64,000 nucleotides of DNA from Armigeres subalbatus (GCF_024139115.2 NC_085140.1:321101259-321165258); one strand, 5' to 3'; positions 21,912 through 33,217 are shown, numbered from the stretch's first letter. The notes: a model not told the origin generated them from the sequence alone. Translations and numbers: made by a program.

Positions 21912-22323
21912 CGGAAGTCATATTTGGAATTTCCTTTCCACATTGGCCATCACGGGATATAGATCCCTTATAGCCGGTTCCGGAAGGGCTAATAATCCCT
22001 AGAATGGTTAGAAAAAGTTCCATCACGGGCAGAACATGTCCGATATACATTCCCGAGTTAACCAATCACAGTATTAGGTCATTTTAACAGCATAGACTAA
22101 AGTCTCATTCGGCAATACCCACCAGGAAAAAAAACTACCCCACTACAATCCGGAATAACTCCGGGACCAAGTGGCCAATCCTAATTTTAAGTCACTTGTC
22201 ATAATCTAGAAACCTATCCGGTTCTTCTGAGAAAAAATTATACAAATCGGCTCAGAAACGCCAGAGATATTCAATTTTTAAGTTAATTTTTACCCCTACC
22301 GTCAGACGTATACCTTATAAGGG
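21912..22323 (-). repeat. Right inverted end of the foldback element
   Basis: Reverse-complement partner of 18018-18426. It ends in ...gacgtataccttataaggg followed by TTAA. Confidence 0.8.
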
Positions 22324-22327
22324 TTAA

Positions 22328-22790
22328 GCTTTTCCAATAACGTACATTATTTTGTGTTGGTGTTGGCTACGCTAAAAAACTACAGCTTAGCACGGACCTG
22401 ACCAAATTATGCTTCAATTGGCCATAATTTATGCATCATGTTGTAGTACATGTTTCGTTTCATCGCCAACGTCGGTTTGACATCTGTAGTACCTGTACTT
22501 TGGCTGCCAGGTTGAAGTAACCTACATGTTTGTCACTTGAACAGGAACGACATTAGAAATCTTATACTTTTGAATCAACTACCGTAACAATGCTTCCCGG
22601 ACCTGACCCTGTACTTTGTCTTCAACGCATTCACCTCCAGTGCAACTTTTGTTGCCTCACGTTTCAGGTGAGTTGCCTCACCTTTTCAAATATTTGGCCA
22701 ACTTTGTTATGGACCGCCAAGCAAATAAATTGGCTGAATCTGTAGAAAATCGTATCCTGGCTACTACACCCAGCCCTCTGCACGACACCT
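22328..22790. other. Spacer, nothing recognised
   Basis: The 87-codon frame beginning at 22616 has no domain and runs into the hairpin element. No other structure was seen. Confidence 0.35.
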
Positions 22791-22989
22791 TTAAGGTCAC
22801 TCCTCACGGAATCAAAGTTTCAAAGTGCTCGCGTTTTCGGGGGCACACCACTCGATACGGAGGCGGCGCACAAATGTAATTTTTGTTGATTTAGCTTTGC
22901 TGCCAGTTGTGCGTTGCTTCCGTATCGAGTGGTGTGCCCCCGAAAACGCGAGTCTTTTGAAACTTGGATTCTGTGAGGAGTGACCTTAA
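22791..22989. mobile_element. 200-bp hairpin MITE bounded by TTAA
   Basis: The left arm begins TTAAGGTCACTCCTCACGGA and the right arm ends in the inverted partner ggagtgaccTTAA. The arms include 'gcgttttcgggggcacacca' and its complement and pair over about 85 bp around a loop of about 20-30 nt centred near 22885. TTAA at both outer edges suggests a TTAA-targeting element, but TTAA may instead be part of the TIR. Confidence 0.6.
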
Positions 22990-23244
22990 GCGAAATTTTG
23001 AACAACAGGCACGTTGTAGTTGTTGTAGTCCCCGGAGGGACTCAAACGGACTGGGGTGTTCGCTCGAAATCTCCACACAATGTCGCACAGCATCCGTCGT
23101 TACTTTGTAACCTTCCTGGAAAAGCTGTTCTCGTCCATGATTTTTCATTGCTCTACGAGATCTGTACTATCACATGCCGCCGACCAACTCTAAACTTTGG
23201 AATAGTTTTACTCATTGTTCCGTAATAATACTATGTAGCATTTC

Positions 23245-23580
23245 TAGTGACCGATGATTTTTGCCTTTCTCGTATACTAAGATACGTAAAGGCTATATGA
23301 TCTCTCCAAAAACAAACTTTTGATAGAAGGCCTGGAGACCCATAGTGTTATATACCGATCGACTCAGTTCGATGAATTGAGGTGATGTCTGCAATTTGCT
23401 TGCAACAAATCGCATTCGACGCAGAAACTTGTCCCATTGTTTACTATTGAAAATTGGCCTGATCGGACTATAGGAAATTATGGCCAAAATACATTTTTTA
23501 TATTAAAAACCGAGTTAAAGTTTGTCACTTATCATTAACCGTTGCATTCGACGCAGAATCCTGTCCCATTGTTTCCTGTT
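23245..23580. repeat. Dispersed repeat ('tttctcgtatactaag' family) with a short direct repeat
   Basis: 23250-23395 matches 40247-40385 and the equivalent stretches in copies B (about 48695-48820) and C (57255-57385): 'tgcctttc.cgtatactaag', 'gagacccatagtgttatata', 'aattgaggtgatgtctg'. A 38-bp block starting gcattcgacgcagaa occurs at 23411 and again at 23543, just before the minisatellite. Family name unknown. Confidence 0.55.
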
Positions 23581-23594
23581 AGTTCAGGTTCAGG

Positions 23595-24800
23595 CTTGGA
23601 AGCCTCCTTCCAAGAGGCTCGGAAGCCTCCTTCCAAGAGGCTCGGAAGCCTCCTTCCAAGAGGCTCGGAAGCCTCCTTCCAAGAGGCTCGGAAGCCTCCT
23701 TCCAAGAGGCTCGGAAGCCTCCTTCCAAGAGGCTCGGAAGCCTCCTTCCAAGGGGCTCGGAAGCCTCCTTCCAAGAGGCTCGGAAGCCTCCTTCAAGAAG
23801 GCTCGGAAGCCTCCTTCCACGAGGCCTCGAAGCCCCCTCCCAAGAAGCCTCGAAGCCTCCTTCCAAGAGGCTCGGAAGCCTCCTTCCAAGAGGCTCGGAA
23901 GCCTCCTTCCAAGAGGCTCGGAAGCCTCCTTCCAAGAGGCTCGGAAGCCTCCTTCCAAGAGGCTCGGAAGCCTCCTTCCAAGAGGCTTGGAAGGCTCCTT
24001 CCAAGAGGCCCGGAAGCCTCCCTTCCAAGAGGCCTGGAAGCCTCCTTCCAAGAGGCCTGGAAGCCTCCTTCCAAGAGGCCTGGAAGCCTCCTCCAAGAGG
24101 CTCTGGAAGCTCCTTCCAAGAGGCTCGGAAGCCACCTTCCAAGAGGCCTGGAAGCCTCCTTCCAAGAGGCTCGGAAGCCTCCTTCCAAGAGGCTCTGGAA
24201 GCCTCCTCCAAGAGGCTCGGAAGCCTCCTTCCAAGAGGCTCGGAAGCCTCCTTCCAAGAGGCTCTGGAAGCCTCCTTCCAAGAGGCTCAGGAAGCCTCCT
24301 CCAAGAGGCCTGGAAGCCTCCTTCCAAGAGGCTCGGAAGCCTCCTCCAAGAGGCCTGGAAGCCTCCTTCCAAGAGGCTCGGAAGCCTCCTTCCAAGAGGC
24401 TCAAAGCCTCCTTCCAAGAGGCTCAAGCCTCCTTCCAAGAGGCTCGGAAGCCTCCTTCCAAGAGGCTCGGAAGCCTCCTTCCAAGAGGCTCGGAAGCCTC
24501 CTTCCAAGAGGCTCGGAAGCCTCCTTACAAGAGGTTCGGAAACCTCCATTCAAGAGGCTCAGAAACCTTTTCCAAAAAGCTCGGCTGCCTCCTTCCAAAA
24601 GGCTCGGAAATCTTCTTTCAAGAAGCTCGGAAGCCAAGGAGGCTTGGTTTAGAGCCATCCAAGAGGCCCGGAAACCTCCATTCAAGAGGCTCAGAAACTC
24701 GCTCAGAAACCTTTTCCAAAAAGCTCGGATGCATCCTTCCAAAAGGCTAGAAAATCTCCTTTCAAGAGGCTCGGAAGCCTCCTTTCATGAGTCTCGGAAG
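23595..24800. repeat. 23-bp GC-rich minisatellite, ~50 units
   Basis: Head-to-tail units of the type ggctcggaagcctccttcca followed by aga; near-perfect from 23600 to about 23800 and 23860-24000, then with 1-bp length variants and substitutions toward 24800. Each unit contains the inverted pair gcctc...gaggc. Because 23 is not a multiple of 3, the array opens frames of 200-400 codons in several frames of both strands; these repeats of 'RKPPSKRLGSLLPRGSEASF' type are not evidence of a protein. Confidence 0.9.
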
Positions 24801-25432
24801 CCTCCTTCCAAGAGCCGCCATTCAAATGTTCCTCGTAGTGCTGTTGGTTGTTTAGTGATATTTCACAATGCCGCATAGGTGTTCTGATAAGAACTACCCA
24901 GACAGATGTACTTCAATATATGTACGCTTCTACCGCCAACGCATGATGACTTTTTCTTTGTCAATCCTTCTTATCGGATAAGCAAGAATAAGCAGCTGGA
25001 GACGGAATCCCTCGGCAACATGTTGGGATCCAAGCTCTGAAACAATATTTGATGCAGCAACCTGCATTACTGCATTCTAAGCAAAGATTACCTGCATACC
25101 CTCAATGAATGCTGTGTCTCATCGCGGATTGTGTTCGGTAGTGCGAGTGCTATTGTGAGGTGCGTATCCTACCTACGGATCCAAGGCGATCACTGTCGGC
25201 GAGGGGAAGTAGCTGCTTCTGGCGACGCCAGTGAAGCAGGCTATTGTTACTGCTGCTACCTACAGCAGCAGCCGCAGATAAGTGGCAAAGATTGTTATAT
25301 TGTTCTCCCACAGAGTGGTTCTGATTAGAATAGTTCGAATTAGTTTTTTTTATTAGTTTTTTTTCTAATTAGTTAATAGTTATTATTTCTTAGCTTGTAA
25401 TAACTATACTTCCAACACCTTGCGAGGTGATA

Positions 25433-26796
25433 ATGGAGGCGGAGACTGCGGAGGGCAGTGGGCCTCCCAAAGATGGTGGTCGCACACGATTCTACCATGC
25501 ATCTTCTCCTGGGCCTTGGGTTGTTTACTTTCGGCAGAAAGTGAAAAGCCTAGATTTTCTCGGCATTAAGCGAGATTTGACGCGTCGTTTTCCGAAAACT
25601 GATTTCCATCAGGTAAATCGGAACAAACTACGCATAACCGCACCTACATACAAGGATGCAAACGAAATCGCTAAAGACAAGGCCTACAATGTTGAATATT
25701 TGGTTTATGTCCCCTCGCGGGAGGTCGAAATCGAAGGTGTGATCAACGCAGCGAGCCTGACTTGCAAGCATGTACTTGCGGGAAAAGGCCGCTTAAAGAA
25801 CGCAATGGAGTCTACCATGGATATTCTGGATTGCAAGGAGTTGCATTCAGCTGCCATGGTAGATGGTAAAAGAGTGTATTCTAAGTCAGGTTCGCTTCGG
25901 GTGACGTTCGCCGGTTCGATTCTCCCAAAATATGTAGATATTGAAAATATGTTATTTCCGGTGCGTCTTTTTGTGCCGAGGGTGTTCAATTGTACCAACT
26001 GCAAACAGTTGGGGCACACTGCCGAGTTTTGCGACAACAAGCCCCGTTGTGGCAAATGTTTTGAAAAACATAGGGAGGAGTCCTGTCAACAACAAGCTAC
26101 AAAGTGCGCTTATTGTGGCATGGATCCTCCCCATGGTTTGCAAGAATGCCCGGTGTACAAAAAGCGCACCCAAAAAGTGAAGCGCTCGTTGGTACAGCGC
26201 TCCAAGCAGTCATATGCAGAAATGGCTAAGTCGCAAGACACATCCGCCACAACCACCTGCTATTTCAGCTGCCGTTCGAGTAAGTGATTACTACGATTCC
26301 ATTGCCACTGATGAATTGGACTCCGACGTAGCTGATATGGATGATTCTTCGGAGGTACACGTGCCCGAAAAGAGGAAGCAACCGTCTTCCCTGGATCACG
26401 CCGTAAGAGAACAAAAGTCATCCTTAAAAGCTTGCCAAAATCTGAAGGTAATGGGGATTATTTAAAATCCCGAAGCAATCTGTCTTCACTGCTCCTTTGG
26501 ATCCTAGTTGCAGCAAGACATTCCCGCCATTGCCTAAAACCGATGTTTCCAAGAAACATCCGGTTAGGAGAATCAATGAAAGAAAAAATGCAATTCGCAC
26601 TTCCAGAAAAAATATTCCGTCCAAGCGAGGATTGATCTCCTTTAAGGACCTCGTGGACCGTTTTTTGAATTTATTCAATATTCCGAATTCATTGAGGCCA
26701 ATCATTGACCTCTTTATACCAACAGTGGAAAGTTATCTGAAGCAATTGACTGTTTCATGGCCCCTTCTTGCAGGAATTGTATCTTTCGATGGATAA
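25433..26796 (+). pseudogene. I-element ORF1 (gag-like, three zinc knuckles), two frameshifts
   Basis: It starts MEAETAEGSGPPKDGG; an in-frame Met two codons upstream is possible. An RNA-binding region resembling the I-element ORF1 fold is followed by three zinc knuckles at about residues 187-250: CTNCKQLGHTAEFC, CGKCFEKHREESC and CAYCGMDPPHGLQEC. The frame breaks near 26255 (the first segment runs to a stop at 26287), continues in a second frame to about 26465 with an acidic DSDVADMDDSSE stretch, then in a third frame to 26796. ORF1 proteins coat element RNA and carry it to the nucleus. The end overlaps the ORF2 ATG by 8 nt (ATGGATAA at 26789-26796). Confidence 0.75.
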
Positions 26797-27610
26797 TACG
26801 GCTATTACACAAGATACAATCACTGTGCTGCAGTGGAACTGTCATAGTCTTAAAAATAGATTAGACGTGTTCAAGTTTTTGATTCGCAATTCCGATTGCG
26901 ATATATTTGCACTCTTTGAAACATGGCTTTCTTCTGAAGATGAAATCAACTTCCACGATTTTAACATTATTCGCCAAGATCGGGATGATCATTATGGTGG
27001 CGTTCTTTTGGGGATCAAAAAATGCTACTCCTTCTACAGAATTCCCATTCCGACTGTTCCCGGCTTAGAAATCGTCGCATGCCAAGTAAATGTGAAGAAT
27101 AAAGATCTTTGCATAGCTTCAGTGTACATTCATCCAAATGCCTCTATTAATCGTCGACATTTTTGGAGCGCAGTCTCCCTTCTATCATCTCCAGTATTGA
27201 TATTGGGTGATATGAACGCACATGGTATTGGATGGGGCGAAACGTATGACGATTATAGAGCGCCTATTTTCTATGATTTGTGTGACGATTTCAATTTGAA
27301 TATTTTGAACACTGGTGAAGTAACTCGAATAGGACCAAATGGTCAACAAAGCCGTATTGATCTGTCTTTATGTTCAAATTCACTATCATTAGATTGCACG
27401 TGGAAGGTTATTCAAGATCCCCATGGTAGTGACCATATGCCGATAGTCACCACAATTAAGAGTGGCTATCATCAATCTGAGCCAGTTAATGTTCCTTTCG
27501 ATCTCACGAAGAACATTGATCTGGCAAAATTTGCATCGGCGGTAAAATTGGTATTGAATCAACTGATACTCTTCCACCTTTGGATGAATATCGATTCCTT
27601 ACTGAGTTGA
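26789..27610 (+). pseudogene. I-element ORF2, endonuclease part
   Basis: From MDNTAIT, the APE-type endonuclease motifs appear in order: VLQWNCHSLKN (metal and DNA binding), FALFETWL (catalytic Glu region), the GDMNAHGIGWG motif, and GSDHMPI (catalytic Asp/His). The frame is lost near 27560-27620 by at least one indel, after which the same protein continues in another frame. The endonuclease nicks target DNA to prime reverse transcription. Confidence 0.8.
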
Positions 27611-27707
27611 TTCAAAAAGCGCACTAGAAGCCCAGAAACGACGCGTTCCAAGTACATCTGTCATCAGAAGACCAGCCACTCCTGGATGGGATGATGAATG
27701 CACTAAG

Positions 27708-29860
27708 TTGTATTCTGAGAAATCTGATGCCTTCAAGGCCTTCCGTAAACACGGAAGGTCAGAGCTTTTTCAAGAGTATTTGAGGCTCGAAAGAAAACTC
27801 AAAAATCTTCTCAAGGCAAAAAAACGTAGCTACTGGCGACGTTTTGTCGAGGGACTATCACGAGAAACCTCAATGACAACACTTTGGAAAACGGCTCGCA
27901 ACATGCGGAACCGCATTTCCACCAATGAGAGTGAAGAATACTCCAATCGATGGATATTCAACTTCGCAAAAAAGGTCTGCCCAGATTCCGTACCAGCAGA
28001 ACCGCTATTTCGAGAATAAGTCACTGATCCCGGTTCTTTGGGTGGACCATTCACAATGCTGGAACTTTCTATGTCTCTTCTTTCATCGAATAACTCTGCT
28101 CCGGGATGCGATAACATCAAATTCAATCTTCTTAAAATCCTCCCAGATATCGCAAAAAGACGATTACTTGACCTGTACAACTGTTTCATGGAGTACAACA
28201 TTGTGCCACCTGAATGGCGACAGGTCAAAGTAATAGCTATTCAAAAGCCTGGGAAACCAGCGTCTAATCACAATTCATACCGACCGATTGCCATGCTATC
28301 ATGCATGAGAAAATTATTGGAGAAAATGATCCTTTCAAGAGTCGACCATTGGGTCGAAGAGAATGCATTGCTTTCAAATACTCAGTTTGGATTTCGAAAA
28401 GGGAAAGGAACAAACGATTGTCTAGCGTTTCTTTCTTCAGATATACAACTAGCCTTTGCGCACAAGGAGCAGTTGGGTTCAGTATTCTTGGACATTAAGG
28501 GCGCTTTTGATTCAGTTTCCATAGAAGTACTGTCAGACAATCTGCACAGTAATGGATTACCCGTTATTTTGAATAATTTCTTGTACAATTTGTTGTCAGA
28601 AAAACAAATGAACTTCACACTCGGCACTCTGACAACTTCCAGAACTAGTTACATGGGCCTTCCCCAAGGTTCATGTTTAAGTCCCTTGCTTTATGATTTC
28701 TATGTCAAAGATATTGACAATTGTTTGGAAGGACAATGCACGCTCAGACAACTTGCAGATGATGCCGTGGTCTCTCTAAGAGCTCCATGTGCAGCTGTCT
28801 TGCAAGGACCATTGCAAAGTACCCTGGATAATCTGACTGTTTGGGCCAGACATTTAGGGATCGAGTTTTCACCGCAAAAAACTCAGTTGGTTGTGTTTAC
28901 TAAGAAGCGGTATCCTGCTCAACTGAAACTCAAGCTGTTGAATGATGACATCAACCAATCTTCTAAATACCTTGGGGTCGTGTTTGACTCCAAATGTACC
29001 TGGAAACTCCACATTGAGTATTTGATACAAAAATGCCGGAAAAGGATCAATTTTCTACGTTCTATCTCCGGAACATGGTGGGGTGCTCACCCGGAAGACC
29101 TCATCAAACTCTATAGAACGACTATTCTCTCTGTTTTAGAGTATGGCTCTTTCTGCTTCCTCTCAGCAGCTGATTGCCACCTGATCAAATTGGAACGAAT
29201 TCAGTATAGTTGTTTGAGTATTGCCCTTGGCTGCATGCATTCAACGCATAACATGAGCCTGGAGGTGCTTGCTGGAGTCACTCCTTTAAAACACCGTTAC
29301 TGGGAACTCTCACTTAGAAAACTCATCAAATGTGGAACAAGTAACACACTTGTTCTAGATAACTTCGATAATTTGCTTGAACTAACTTGTCGTTCAAGAT
29401 TCCTGAGAGTTTATCTCAACTACATATCATCAGATCTTTGTCTTCCGTGTTATAATCCTCCTCGAGTTCACTTCACCAACGACAGTTCCTCAATTGTATA
29501 CGATCTGTCCATGAAACATGCTATTCAAGGAATACCAGATCATCTTCGACAAATATATATTCCCTCACTTTTTTCTGAAAAATATGAACATGTCAATTGC
29601 AACAACAGATATTTCACTGATGGTTCTCGCATCAACGGATCCACTGGCTTCGGTGTTTTCAATGTAACTTCAACCACCTTCCGAAAACTTCAGGAACCGT
29701 GCTCGGTTTATGTTGCAGCAATTAACTTCGCTTTGGGGATAATTTCCAATCAGCCCGTAGACCATTATTTCATCCTCTCGGATAACCTTAGTTCTATCGA
29801 GGCACTTCGGTCGATGAAATTTGTTACACGCATCTTACTTTCTTACAAACATAAGAGAGC
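27708..29860 (+). pseudogene. I-element ORF2, reverse transcriptase part
   Basis: After a linker (27708-28016), a single in-frame TAA at 28017-28019 interrupts the frame, which then continues to 29860 and beyond. RT blocks are visible: PPEWRQVKVIAIQKPGKP, SYRPIAMLSC, QFGFRKGKGTNDCL, FLDIKGAFDSV (catalytic Asp), LPQGSCLSPLLY and the active-site box QLADDAVV. The thumb and RNase H N-terminal part follow (YFTDGSRINGSTGFGVF, first RNase H Asp; HYFILSDNLSSIEAL). The RNase H Glu motif, usually like 'YVAELxAI', reads YVAAINFAL here, so the catalytic Glu seems lost. Confidence 0.8.
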
Positions 29861-30447
29861 AGATGCGTGTTTTGGTCGAAAGATCATTCAAGATTACCTT
29901 TGTTTGGGTCCCTTCTCACTGCTCAATCTACGGCAATGAGAAGGCAGACTCGCTGGCAAAGGTGGGCGCACAGGAAGGTGAGGTTTATGATAGACAATTC
30001 TCGAGCAACGAGTTTTTCCCATTAGTCCGTCAGAGTACTCTTCAAAGTTGGCAAAGAAATTGGACACACAATGAACTCGGACGGTGGCTATTTTCCATAG
30101 TTCCAAAAGTTTCTGGGCGAGCGTGGTTCAGTGGTGAGGACTTAAGTCGAGGCTTCATTCGCGTGATGTCGAGACTTATGTCCAATCACTATTCACTAAA
30201 CGCACATCTGTACAGAATAAACCTTGTCGATAGCAACTTATGTAGGTGCGGAGCCGGTTATGATGACATCGATCACGTAGTTTGGTTCTGCTCGGAAAAT
30301 GACGCCTCCAGAGAGCGACTATTGGATACCCTAGTGGCCCGAGGTAAACAACCCTTCAGGGAAATTCGAGGTGTTTTGGGGGATCGTGATGCGGTCTATA
30401 TGCAAGCCATTTATAGTTTCATTTGTGATTCTGACATCAAAATCTAA
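29821..30447 (+). pseudogene. I-element ORF2, RNase H end and C-terminal zinc motif
   Basis: After a frameshift near 29840-29860, the C-terminal RNase H motif FVWVPSHCSIYGNEKADSLAK is open. It is followed by the typical C-terminal CxC...H...C box (LCRCGAGYDDIDHVVWFC) and ends at 30447. This is the natural end of ORF2. Confidence 0.75.
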
Positions 30448-30810
30448 TTTTTTTTTCTGTCAAAGTTTTTTTTTTGTACTCTGTCTCTATGTTCCGTAGA
30501 TCTCCGTTACTCAGGCCATCCGGAAGACGCTCCCAGTAGAACCAATCCTCGAGCACGACGACACGCCACATCGTCCCTTACGCCAAATGCCCGGATGAGC
30601 AGCCGAAATTGCTTGATTCCGAATCCTAAGCCTCGTCCATCCTTAAATATTGTAAACTAACCTCGAGTCACCACGAGTACGCTGGCTCCTATCCCTCTCT
30701 TACTAACTGAAAAAATGACATTGATTGTATATATCACAAAGAAATATGGCTCCGTAAAGTGTTATACACGCCTGAGCCTACCAAATAAACGAACTTGGAA
30801 AAAAAAAATA

Positions 30811-32520
30811 ATCGTTTAACTGGGTGTTTTGCATCTTAAAAATAGAAGTTTTGTTAATCATACTAAGACTACAGATACTAAGATACTACAGTTAAGACAT
30901 TAAAAATATTCTCAGATTTTTTACTATGGAAAACTAAGACTCTGTAAGAGATTTTATGATTGGTAAATTCGATGACCTTTTCGAATTCCAATTAAATCCA
31001 CGATTTAAACACGATTCTGAATATTTGAAGGTGATGTAATGCTTGAAATAGGTTTAGTAATACCAACTTGAGAATATTTGTACTTTTAACTGTAGTATAC
31101 ATTACAGTTAACACGATAATTATCGATAAATCAACGAGTACTCGATAACGATAACATTAAATCAACGCTCACTTTATCGTCAACGAAACCGTTATCGTTA
31201 TTGAAGTTGGCGTTGAATTAACGACGATAATTAACAACCCTGGAACAGATTATGATCCAGGAAGATTTCTAAAGAAACGTAATCGCAGTACGGGATCCAT
31301 GACGCATAAGCCTCGTGGCATCGTGGGATCATGCATTGGCTGCGAATCACGAGTACGCGTACAGAATTGGCTAGTTGGTCAGTAGGAGTCCAAGCGAAGC
31401 TTTGGTCAGGAGCTGGTCAGCAGCAAGAACCAAAAAAAATAGGCGTCGTTGTAGCGTGACCAGTAGAGTGCTTCAATTTTTGACTTTTTCGCTCCCCTGC
31501 GCTTAAACGATGACATTTGCTATTTCAATTATCATATGATATGGATCATATTGTATGAAAAAAAGTTTTTCATCTCCCGTTATTGAGAAGATTTGCTATC
31601 TTTTTTCCAATATGTTACTCACCATTCGGAAGATAGTAATGAAACAAGCTATGAGAACCTTTTTTAGGAGTTGAAAAATAACAATAATTTGACGCTGAAG
31701 ATATTATCAGTTGAATAACGCGTTGGTTCATCAAAAACTGACAACTGTCTGGTTTTGAAGCCTTTATCTAGATAACCATAGGGATTACAGTCAATAGTAC
31801 TGATATTCTGGGGTTTAATGTTTCAAAGCATTAAATTTAGAACCATTGTCGGGGAGACAATGAGTCAAATGGAGTTGAGAATGGGTCACTGTTTCGAGAA
31901 CTGTTAGAACGCTTGTAGAATTGATTGAATGAATTTGGGGGCAAAAAAACAGAATTATAAGAGACCTATCTGAAGGATTCAGATTCCATACTGTCGGTGG
32001 GAGCGATGACCCATTTTCACCCCCTAGACCCATTGTCACCCCCAACGGCGGTATGTCAATGTATGAAAGATTAATTATGAAGGAGGTTAATTTTTGATTT
32101 TTGGCCACCTGATTCTTCACAGTGTACATGTTCAACACGTAGTCCCTTCGTGAGTGGTTTCTTATTTTTCTATGGCTCTGGATTCCCACTGGAAGTTGGC
32201 CTGCTTTTCAACTCAGTATTGTGTATTAGCATTTCCTCAGTTTTTAATTGAAAGCTTTTCGATGCTCGCCATTGCATGAGTATGTATTTTGTGTGTCAAA
32301 TACAATGAATACACTATGCCCTGTCGCGAATATTTCCCACCTGAAAGCATCAGAGGATCGAACTCGACATCTTTGGATTGGCAATCCTACGCCTTTGCTC
32401 GCAAGACTTACTTGAGACCCCGTGACTCGAGATTGGTTTATCTTCTCAAAAACCTTCCCGACCGGGGAGGAGGCGGGGCGAGGTGGATTAAAAACCATTA
32501 AAAATGATCTGAGTTGGTTG
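30811..32520. other. AT-rich intergenic DNA, no gene recognised
   Basis: A run of 'cgataacg/cgttatcg' words around 31110-31235 forms several short inverted repeats and may be a TE remnant. Frames at 31815-32189 and 32244-32555 (minus) have no domain; the latter's Arg run is a shadow of the (ctt)n tail of the SINE. Confidence 0.4.
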
Positions 32521-32525
32521 ATCCC

Positions 32526-32826
32526 TCTTCTTCTTCTTCTTCTTCTTATTGGCATTACATCCCCACACTGGGACAGAACCGCCTCGCAGCTTAGTGTTCA
32601 TTAAGCACTTCCACAGTTATTAACTGCGAGGTTTCTAAGCCAGGTTACCATTTTTGCATTCGTATATCATGAGGCTAACACGATGATACTTTTATGCCCA
32701 GAGAAGTCGAGACAATTTCCAATCCGAAAATTGTCTAGACCGGCACCGGGAATCGCACTCAGCCACCCTCAGCATGGTCTTGCTTTGTAGCCGCGCGTTT
32801 TACCACACGGCTAAGGAGGGCCCCAT
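32526..32826 (-). mobile_element. Feilai-type tRNA-related SINE
   Basis: On the minus strand the element begins 'ggccctccttagccgtgtgg', a tRNA-like head with an A-box-like segment (ttagccgtgtggtaaaac) and a B-box region (agtgcgattcccggtg). It continues with the conserved body ('agacaattttcggattgg' and 'tggtaacctggcttagaaa' type words) and ends in a GAA repeat tail (plus-strand cttcttctt at 32528-32545). I recognise the whole body as the Aedes Feilai SINE. The A/B boxes would form the Pol III promoter; mobility depends on a partner LINE. Confidence 0.85.
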
Positions 32827-32829
32827 ATG

Positions 32830-33200
32830 ATGTATAAATAAATAATGATATTCCATGAAAACTCCTTGAAATTTGAACAAATATTTTAGCGCAAATATTC
32901 ACTAATTTCTCTAGCCATTTCCACAAGAAATAAAATAAAATAATATATTTTAGCACTTGTTCATTGTTTCTTTTGAATATTTATGATATTGCTTTTTTCA
33001 ATTATTGTTCAAGAGATTTTAAATTTTTCCATCAGGACGTTTTGATAGTTTTTCTTTTCTTTACCAATTACCAATTTATATTTCTTCCGTTGTTTTACTT
33101 TTTATTTTTGGCTAGATATTTTATAAATCAATTTCATTTTTTAATATACAATCGATCAGCTAAGACATTACGCACTTGGCATTCTGTTTAAAATGGAAAA
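32830..33200. other. AT-rich 3' flank of OBP gene 2
   Basis: T-rich DNA without a gene. A minus-strand AATAAA near 33099-33104 could serve as a distal polyadenylation signal for the gene ending at 33218. Confidence 0.35.
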
Positions 33201-33217
33201 AAATCTGAATTCGCTGC

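Larger units (their letters stand above)
18018..22323. mobile_element. 4.3-kb foldback element with TTAA duplication and internal 152-bp satellite arrays
   Basis: Both termini read CCCTTATAAGGTATACGTC (left at 18018; right in reverse complement ending at 22323), and TTAA lies immediately outside each end (18014-18017, 22324-22327). TTAA duplication with CCC-starting TIRs is the signature of piggyBac-type elements. The inverted ends extend about 410 bp (18018-18426 and 21912-22323) with scattered mismatches. Between them lie two arrays of a 152-bp repeat, about 10 units in one orientation (18427 to about 19930) and about 13 in the opposite orientation (about 19931-21911). The whole unit is thus a giant imperfect palindrome, comparable in architecture to Drosophila Foldback elements. 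There is no transposase; the 60-130 codon frames inside are satellite translation. Mobility must have been supplied in trans. Confidence 0.8.
25110..30810 (+). mobile_element. Near full-length, inactivated I-clade non-LTR retrotransposon
   Basis: The layout is a GC-rich 5' UTR (about 25110-25430), a gag-like ORF1 with three CCHC knuckles, an ORF2 with APE-type endonuclease, reverse transcriptase and RNase H, a 3' UTR (30448-30797) and an A-run at about 30798-30808. The RNase H after the RT and the triple-knuckle ORF1 place it in the I group (I, Loner and Outcast-type elements of mosquitoes). Several frameshifts and a stop codon kill it. The 5' boundary is approximate and I could not find a target duplication. 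Confidence 0.8.

Noticed and set aside
18276..22065. Frames of 60-130 codons within the 18-22 kb element, similar to one another
   Set aside because: They are translations of the 152-bp satellite and inverted ends; no transposase motif is present.
22616..22879. Possible 87-residue host protein
   Set aside because: Its second half lies in the hairpin element, and the first half has no recognisable feature.
23522..24750. Open frames of 200-400 codons in the 23-bp minisatellite
   Set aside because: They exist in several frames of both strands because the unit has few stops and is not a multiple of 3; the 'protein' is just the DNA repeat.
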